Assembly: GCF_963682185.1 (NCBI RefSeq)
Contig: NZ_OY821667.1
Location: 4,849,501 to 4,913,500 of the forward strand
DNA: 64,000 nt
Direction of reading: 5' to 3'
Source of the DNA: an uncultured Cohaesibacter sp.
Lineage (GTDB): Bacteria; Pseudomonadota; Alphaproteobacteria; Rhizobiales; Cohaesibacteraceae
The notes below the pieces were generated by a model, which made no database searches, was not told the DNA's origin, and was given only the letters and a program-made list of their open reading frames with translations. Positions 59,658-64,000 of the stretch are shown here, piece by piece. The translations under genes were made by a program, and so were the position numbers. The first letter of the stretch is position 1, and the number at the start of each line of letters is the position of its first letter.

Positions 59658-60692
59658 ATGAATGAGAATTGGCCCGAGAATCACCCCGCTGTTGCGTTCG
59701 GCAAAATCGGCATCCTGCTAGTCAATCTCGGCACACCCGATGGCACTGATTACAAATCAATGCGTCGATATCTTAAGGAATTCCTCTCGGATCAACGCGT
59801 GATCGAAGAACCCAGATGGAAATGGTGGCCTATTTTGAATGGCATCATTCTACAGACGCGACCGCAAAAGTCTGGCAAAGCCTATGCCTCCATCTGGAAC
59901 AATGAGAAAAATGAAGGGCCTCTTCTAACCATCACCCGCAGTCAGAGTGAAAAATTGTCAGAGCGCTTGGCCTCTATGACGTTGGCCCGGCCGGTGGAAG
60001 TGGATTATGCCATGCGCTACGGCAAGCCTTCGATCAAATCGAAGATCACGGCGCTGGCCGAGAAGGGGTGCGAGCGTCTTCTTGTTTTGCCGCTCTATCC
60101 GCAATATGCCGCAGCAACTACGGCCACGGTCAATGATGTGGTGTTTGATGTGCTCAAGGAAATGCGCTGGCAGCCGGCTCTGCGCACCTTGCCGCCATAT
60201 CACGACAATCCCGCCTATATCGAAGCGCTGGCGACCTCGCTCAAGAACAGCCTGTCCAGGCTCGATTTCGAGCCGGAGGTTATTCTTGCCTCCTATCACG
60301 GGATTCCAAAGCGATATTTTGAAAATGGCGATCCATACCATTGTCATTGCATGAAGAGTTCCCGCCTTGTACGCGAGGCTATGGGATGGTCCAAGGACTA
60401 TATGCGCACCACATTCCAGTCCCGCTTCGGACCGGAAGAGTGGTTGCAACCTTACACGGACAAGACTGTCGAGAGCCTAGCCCAGTCCGGTGTCAAGCGC
60501 ATTGCAATTTACAATCCGGGCTTTTCAGCTGATTGTCTTGAAACACTCGAAGAGATCGATGGCGAAAATCGCGAGATCTTCATGGAGCATGGTGGCGAGA
60601 AATTTGCCCATCTGCCGTGCCTGAATGACAGCGAAGAAGGCATGGACATGTTGGCGAGTCTGACGATCAACGAACTTCAGGGCTGGATCTGA
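59658..60692 (+). CDS. hemH: Ferrochelatase
   Basis: Inserts ferrous iron into protoporphyrin IX, the last step of protohaem synthesis. ILLVNLGTPDGTDY at the N-terminus, LVLPLYPQYAAATTATVNDV, active-site His in LASYHGIPKRYF, and the C-terminal IYNPGFSADCLETLEEID with the conserved Glu residues. The ATG preceded by GAGG gives 344 residues, the usual length; an upstream ATG at 59598 adds 20 residues. Confidence 0.95.
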   Translation: MNENWPENHPAVAFGKIGILLVNLGTPDGTDYKSMRRYLKEFLSDQRVIEEPRWKWWPILNGIILQTRPQKSGKAYASIWNNEKNEGPLLTITRSQSEKLSERLASMTLARPVEVDYAMRYGKPSIKSKITALAEKGCERLLVLPLYPQYAAATTATVNDVVFDVLKEMRWQPALRTLPPYHDNPAYIEALATSLKNSLSRLDFEPEVILASYHGIPKRYFENGDPYHCHCMKSSRLVREAMGWSKDYMRTTFQSRFGPEEWLQPYTDKTVESLAQSGVKRIAIYNPGFSADCLETLEEIDGENREIFMEHGGEKFAHLPCLNDSEEGMDMLASLTINELQGWI

Positions 60693-60917
60693 GATTTTAG
60701 GTGGCAAAAAGCGGATAAGTCGAACGGCTTTTTGGGGCGTTTGAAATTTCTGTCTTTCGGTTACGGGGCATATGAGCAAGAAAGACAGCGAGAATCCAGC
60801 CTTTTCCAAATGTCCTTTCAGGTGCGGGAAAGACCCTTTCCCTGCCTGAGCCTTTGAGTTTATTATCGCAATGATGCGGGTTGGTACAGTCTATCCATAA
60901 CAACCAAAGGTAGAGTT
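60693..60917 (+). other. hemH 3' region with hairpin
   Basis: No gene. CAGG-x3-GGGAAAG and CTTTCCC-x2-CCTG (60819-60848) form a long interrupted hairpin, probably the hemH terminator, though the T-run is poor. Confidence 0.5.
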
Positions 60918-61904
60918 ATGGAGCAGACAACAAACCTAGCCTTGCCCTATATCGTGGGCAATCAGAACCAGAAACACATCACCCACAACGAAGCTCTGCG
61001 GATGCTGGATGCGCTCGTGCAGCTCTCTGTTGCAGATCGGGATCTCTCTGCACCGCCAGATGAGCCTAGCGATGGTGCGCGCTATATCGTGGCTGATGGC
61101 GCCAGCGATGCCTGGAATGGATGGGATGGCAGCATTGCAGCCTATCTCGATGGGGCATGGACCGAACTGCAACCGCTGGCCGGCTGGCTCGCCTGGCTTG
61201 AAGATGAGAGCAAACTGCTCTGTTTTGACGGCACAGACTGGTCAGATTTCATTATCTCTGGAGTCGGCAGCGCTCTGGCAAACGGATCATTCGACAAACT
61301 TGGTATCAATGCCACTGCCGATGCAACAAACAGGCTTGCGCTTTCAGCTGGCGCCAGCCTGTTCAACCATGCCGGAAATGGCCATCAGATCAAGGTCAAC
61401 AAGGCGGCTGCCAGCGATACAAACAGTTTGCTGTTCCAGACAAACTGGTCCGGACGCGCAGAAATGGGCTGTGCGGGCGATGATGACTGGTCCGTCAAGG
61501 TCAGTGCCGACGGCAGCTCCTGGACAACAGCATTGCAGGTAGATGCAAGCAGTGGGCTTCTGTCCGCCACCAATTGGGTTGGTAGCGTCTCGAACACAGG
61601 GGTGGGGGCCATCCTTGAAAGCGGAAGCAACGCGAACGGTACTTATGTACGCTTTGCCGATGGTTTGCAGATTTGTACGTCTCTGGTCACGTCAAGCGAC
61701 AGCACCTTTATCATCTGGACCTATCCGGCGGAATTTTCTAGCGCTGCGGAAAATGTCATGATGACGGCGCGCGGTCTCACACCCTATCATGCCCAGCCCA
61801 ACGGATCTGGGTCTGCCTCAACCATCGCCGTGAATTGCTGGGATCTTGACGGCAATCGCGTTGAAACCGACGTCACTGTTTTTGCGATCGGTCGCTGGGT
61901 TTAA
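60918..61904 (+). CDS. DUF2793 fibre/head-spike-like protein (copy outside the prophage)
   Basis: 328 residues, the same length as the prophage copy and alike along its whole length (LPYIVGNQNQKHITHNEALR; GNGHQIKVNKAA; ARGLTPYHAQPNGSGSAST). DUF2793 proteins serve as GTA head spikes (GhsA) or phage tail fibres; in Rhodobacter the head-spike genes lie away from the main GTA cluster, as this pair does from any phage genes. AAAGGTAGAG precedes the ATG. It lacks the leader hairpin of the prophage copy. Confidence 0.87.
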   Translation: MEQTTNLALPYIVGNQNQKHITHNEALRMLDALVQLSVADRDLSAPPDEPSDGARYIVADGASDAWNGWDGSIAAYLDGAWTELQPLAGWLAWLEDESKLLCFDGTDWSDFIISGVGSALANGSFDKLGINATADATNRLALSAGASLFNHAGNGHQIKVNKAAASDTNSLLFQTNWSGRAEMGCAGDDDWSVKVSADGSSWTTALQVDASSGLLSATNWVGSVSNTGVGAILESGSNANGTYVRFADGLQICTSLVTSSDSTFIIWTYPAEFSSAAENVMMTARGLTPYHAQPNGSGSASTIAVNCWDLDGNRVETDVTVFAIGRWV

Positions 61905-61913
61905 GGAGCCATC

Positions 61914-62252
61914 ATGAAAATCAATCTTGTACCACAAAGACGCGATGATGCGCTCACCTTGTATTGCGCTGGAGACGTGCTGACGATCAACGGGCAGGCG
62001 CTGGACCTGTCAGCCATCCCGGCGGGTGGAAAACTGCTTCTTGAAGACGTGGATTGCGAATGGCTCGCTTCTGATATTACGCGGGATGAAGAAGGCGATC
62101 TGACGCTCTCACTCATTCTGCCTCATGGCTATATTGCCGATCCAACCACGCAAGCGGCAAAAGCGGTGCTCTATCCCTCTGCGATCAACGTGACAGACGA
62201 TGGGGCAATCACACTGCCGAGTTATGAGGCCACCGCTACCGCGCTTTCCTAG
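61914..62252 (+). CDS. Partner of DUF2793 protein (copy outside the prophage)
   Basis: 112 residues, related throughout to the 115-residue prophage protein (DVLTINGQALDLSAIPAGG against DVLTINGDALDLSGIPAGA; ITLPSYEAT near the end of both). Possibly the second head-spike component (GhsB-like position). Nine bases after the DUF2793 gene; strong terminator follows. Confidence 0.8.
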   Translation: MKINLVPQRRDDALTLYCAGDVLTINGQALDLSAIPAGGKLLLEDVDCEWLASDITRDEEGDLTLSLILPHGYIADPTTQAAKAVLYPSAINVTDDGAITLPSYEATATALS

Positions 62253-62275
62253 CGCTCTCCGAACAGGACAAAAGA

Positions 62276-62314
62276 AAAGGCCATCCCGGTCGTAGCAATC
62301 CGGGATGGCCTTTC
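62276..62314. terminator. Bidirectional terminator
   Basis: Eleven-base arms GGCCATCCCGG (62279-62289) and CCGGGATGGCC (62300-62310), flanked by AAAA on the left and TTTCT on the right, between convergent genes. Confidence 0.85.
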
Positions 62315-62336
62315 TATTCTTCCTGCTGATCAGATA

Positions 62337-63092
62337 TCAAACAGCTTTGGTTGGCAAGGAGGTTTGAAGCCCATGATCCACCATCACCTGCCACGCCTCT
62401 TCTGGGGTATCAACGATGATGATATGGTCTACATCCTTGGGCGAGATCGTGCCATGCTCGATCAGGATGTCGAAATTGATGAGATTCTCCCAGAATGCCT
62501 TGCCAAGTAGAATGATGGGCATGCCAGAGGCCTTGCCGGTTTGCTTGAGAGTCAGGATATCAAACAGCTCGTCGAGCGTGCCGAACCCGCCCGGGAAGGC
62601 CACCAGAGCATTGGCCCGCATGGCAAAATGCATCTTGCGCAGGGCGAAATACTGGAATTGGAAGCTGAGGCCCGGTGTGACATAGGGATTGATATGCTGC
62701 TCGTGTGGCAACACGATATTAAGGCCGATATTCTTGGCGCCAGCATCATGAGCACCGCGGTTGGCTGCCTCCATGATACCGGGGCCGCCGCCGGTACAGA
62801 TCACGTTGTGATGCGTGCCGTTGGTCGGATTAAGCGCACCACCGCGCTCGGAAACGATGCGGCCCAGTTCCTGCGCCTGCTGATAGTATGGATGATCCTC
62901 TTTCAGTCGGGCACTGCCAAACACCACCACAGTTGACAAGATGCCATGATCCCGCATGCCAAGGTCGGCCTTGGTGAATTCAAGCTCGAGGCGCGCTCCG
63001 CGCAATTCTTCGCGGCGCAGGAAGTTGACGTCTTCATAGGCGAGCAGGTCATTGGTATTGGTTTGATCATGTTGAGGTGAATTTGATTGCAT
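62337..63092 (-). CDS. LOG-family protein (TIGR00730 Rossmann fold)
   Basis: 251 residues. Lysine-decarboxylase-like/LOG fold with PGGFGTLDELFD, the PGGxGTxxE catalytic motif of nucleoside 5'-monophosphate phosphoribohydrolases, and CTGGGPGIMEAANRGAHDAG upstream of it. It resembles the larger PpnN-like/LOG proteins with an N-terminal extension of about 45 residues. Probably a nucleotide-base-releasing enzyme; cytokinin production is not implied. Confidence 0.88.
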   Translation of the reverse strand: MQSNSPQHDQTNTNDLLAYEDVNFLRREELRGARLELEFTKADLGMRDHGILSTVVVFGSARLKEDHPYYQQAQELGRIVSERGGALNPTNGTHHNVICTGGGPGIMEAANRGAHDAGAKNIGLNIVLPHEQHINPYVTPGLSFQFQYFALRKMHFAMRANALVAFPGGFGTLDELFDILTLKQTGKASGMPIILLGKAFWENLINFDILIEHGTISPKDVDHIIIVDTPEEAWQVMVDHGLQTSLPTKAV

Positions 63093-63335
63093 AGGGAACA
63101 GTCACTTCTCTAGTCGTTGCCAAATGGATGATAAAGGGCGGCATCTTCTACTTTATAGATAGAACAAGTTGACGCGTTTTTAAGGGAATATGATATAATT
63201 ATTTCAAGGAGATGTTGCATTCCGTCATCAGCGTGAAAGGATAACAGGCGAGGGGAAAGAACACACAACAAAGCAAACCTTTTTAAGTCCAAGATCAAAA
63301 GGTCGCTCATCAAACGACCGGGAGGAAGTGCGAAA
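63093..63335. other. Divergent promoter region
   Basis: About 240 bases between divergent LOG and MBL genes, AT-rich in the middle. GGGAGGAAG near its end is the ribosome site of the MBL gene. No gene or clear operator seen. Confidence 0.4.
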
Positions 63336-64000
63336 ATGGATGTAAGGCTCAAATTCTGTGGTGCTGCGGGCATTGTCACCGGCTCATGCTATCTTGTGCA
63401 GACGGCGGGACACAAGTTTCTGGTCGATTGCGGCATGTTTCAGGGCACAAAAACCGTCCGGTCTCTCAATTATGACGGCTTCCCCTTCGATCCGGCAGAA
63501 ATCGATTTTGTTTTGCTAACCCACGCCCATATCGATCATTCCGGCTTGCTGCCCAAACTCTATAAGCAAGGGTTCAATGGCCCCACCTACATGACCGAGC
63601 CGACCAAGGATCTGTTGGCCGCGATGCTGCCTGACAGTGGCCATATCCAGGAAATGGATGTGATGAACCTTAATCGTCGCAATGCGCGGCGTGGCAAGCC
63701 GCAGATCGAGCCCATCTATACGCAGGAGGACGCGCAGGCCTGTCAGGACTATTTCGAGCCGGTACCCTTTGAGGAATGGATGACGATCGAAGGCATCCAG
63801 GCCAAATTCTGGAACGCGGGCCATATTCTGGGATCTTCATCCATCGCATTGGAAATTCCGTCCGACGATCCTGATGAGAAAAGCCTGCGTTTGCTCTTCT
63901 CTGGCGATCTGGGGCCAGATCACAAGCTGTTCTATCCCGATCCGGCCGCGTCGAGCGACTATGACTATGTGATTTCCGAGAGCACCTATGGCGGGCGCAA
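63336..64000 (+). CDS. Metallo-beta-lactamase-fold (beta-CASP-type) nuclease, 5' part
   Basis: The first 221 residues of a gene that runs off the window. FCGAAGIVTGSCYLVQTAGH and LLTHAHIDHSGLLPKLY give the H-x-H-x-D-H zinc motif; NAGHILGSSSIALEI carries the third His, FSGDLGP the bridging Asp, and SESTYGGR is the Ysh1/CPSF-like signature. This is the group of exonuclease-type proteins related to CPSF-73 (KH-lacking). Likely an RNA-processing nuclease. GGGAGGAAG eight bases before ATG supports the start. Confidence 0.88.
   Translation, partial: MDVRLKFCGAAGIVTGSCYLVQTAGHKFLVDCGMFQGTKTVRSLNYDGFPFDPAEIDFVLLTHAHIDHSGLLPKLYKQGFNGPTYMTEPTKDLLAAMLPDSGHIQEMDVMNLNRRNARRGKPQIEPIYTQEDAQACQDYFEPVPFEEWMTIEGIQAKFWNAGHILGSSSIALEIPSDDPDEKSLRLLFSGDLGPDHKLFYPDPAASSDYDYVISESTYGGR

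Noticed and set aside
1-64000. CRISPR arrays or rRNA genes
   Set aside because: No regularly spaced short repeats and no rRNA-like stretches noticed; the only in-phase tandem repeats are the 180-bp coding duplication and the Pho-box half-sites.

Overview
The window looks like chromosome from an alphaproteobacterium, most likely a marine member of the Hyphomicrobiales (Rhizobiales). This is inferred from three things: a Sinorhizobium-type aglEFGAK alpha-glucoside operon, a rhizobial-type phosphonate (phn) cluster with an extra hexapeptide acetyltransferase and a DUF1045 gene, and genes resembling alphaproteobacterial gene transfer agents (GTA). Genus is not determinable by eye; a Cohaesibacter-, Roseibium- or Pseudovibrio-like organism would fit.

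Layout. 1-6.6 kb: alpha-glucoside uptake and hydrolysis operon (aglE partial, aglF, aglG, aglA, aglK). 6.7-8.8 kb: omega-amino acid aminotransferase divergent from an XRE-cupin regulator. 8.9-16.3 kb: BASS-family transporter, PCu(A)C copper chaperone, MenA-like prenyltransferase, a DUF4202-like protein, a membrane hybrid histidine kinase facing a LuxR-type response regulator, and a PEBP-family protein. 16.5-30.7 kb: complete C-P lyase locus, phnF divergent from phnGHIJKL-acetyltransferase, then phnCDE1E2, a DUF1045 2H-phosphoesterase-like gene, phnM and phnN. Tandem Pho-box half-sites with exact 11-bp spacing lie upstream of phnG and again before phnC, so phosphate-starvation control by PhoB is likely. 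31.7-35.5 kb: SDR and DHDPS-family genes divergent from a GntR/FCD regulator, then pxpA. A TGGTATACC element lies before both the enzyme operon and pxpA.

35.7-55.6 kb: a cryptic integrative element bounded by 47-bp direct repeats. The right copy is the 3' part of an intact tRNA-Gln(CUG) gene; the left copy is only that fragment. The element keeps early genes, an HNH nuclease, a small terminase subunit, a C-terminal piece of a GTA/phage tail-tip protein, a DUF2793 fibre module and a full lysis cassette (endolysin, holin-like, two overlapping spanin-like genes). I found no integrase, large terminase, portal or capsid gene, so it is probably a deletion remnant. It is loaded with likely defence cargo: pentapeptide-repeat membrane protein, DnaQ-BRCT nuclease, HicAB toxin-antitoxin, a TIR-STAND protein, and an AT-rich two-gene module (43.3-45.1 kb) whose products look like a MotA/ExbB/ZorA-type channel with a duplicated coiled-coil tail and a MotB/ExbD-type partner. 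That module is the best candidate for an undescribed system.

55.9-64 kb: host genes again: Ppx/GppA phosphatase with a long basic arm, rlmE, a GNAT protein, hemH, a second DUF2793 fibre/head-spike gene pair outside the prophage that is closely related to the one inside, a LOG-family gene and the start of a beta-CASP-type metallo-beta-lactamase gene cut by the window end.
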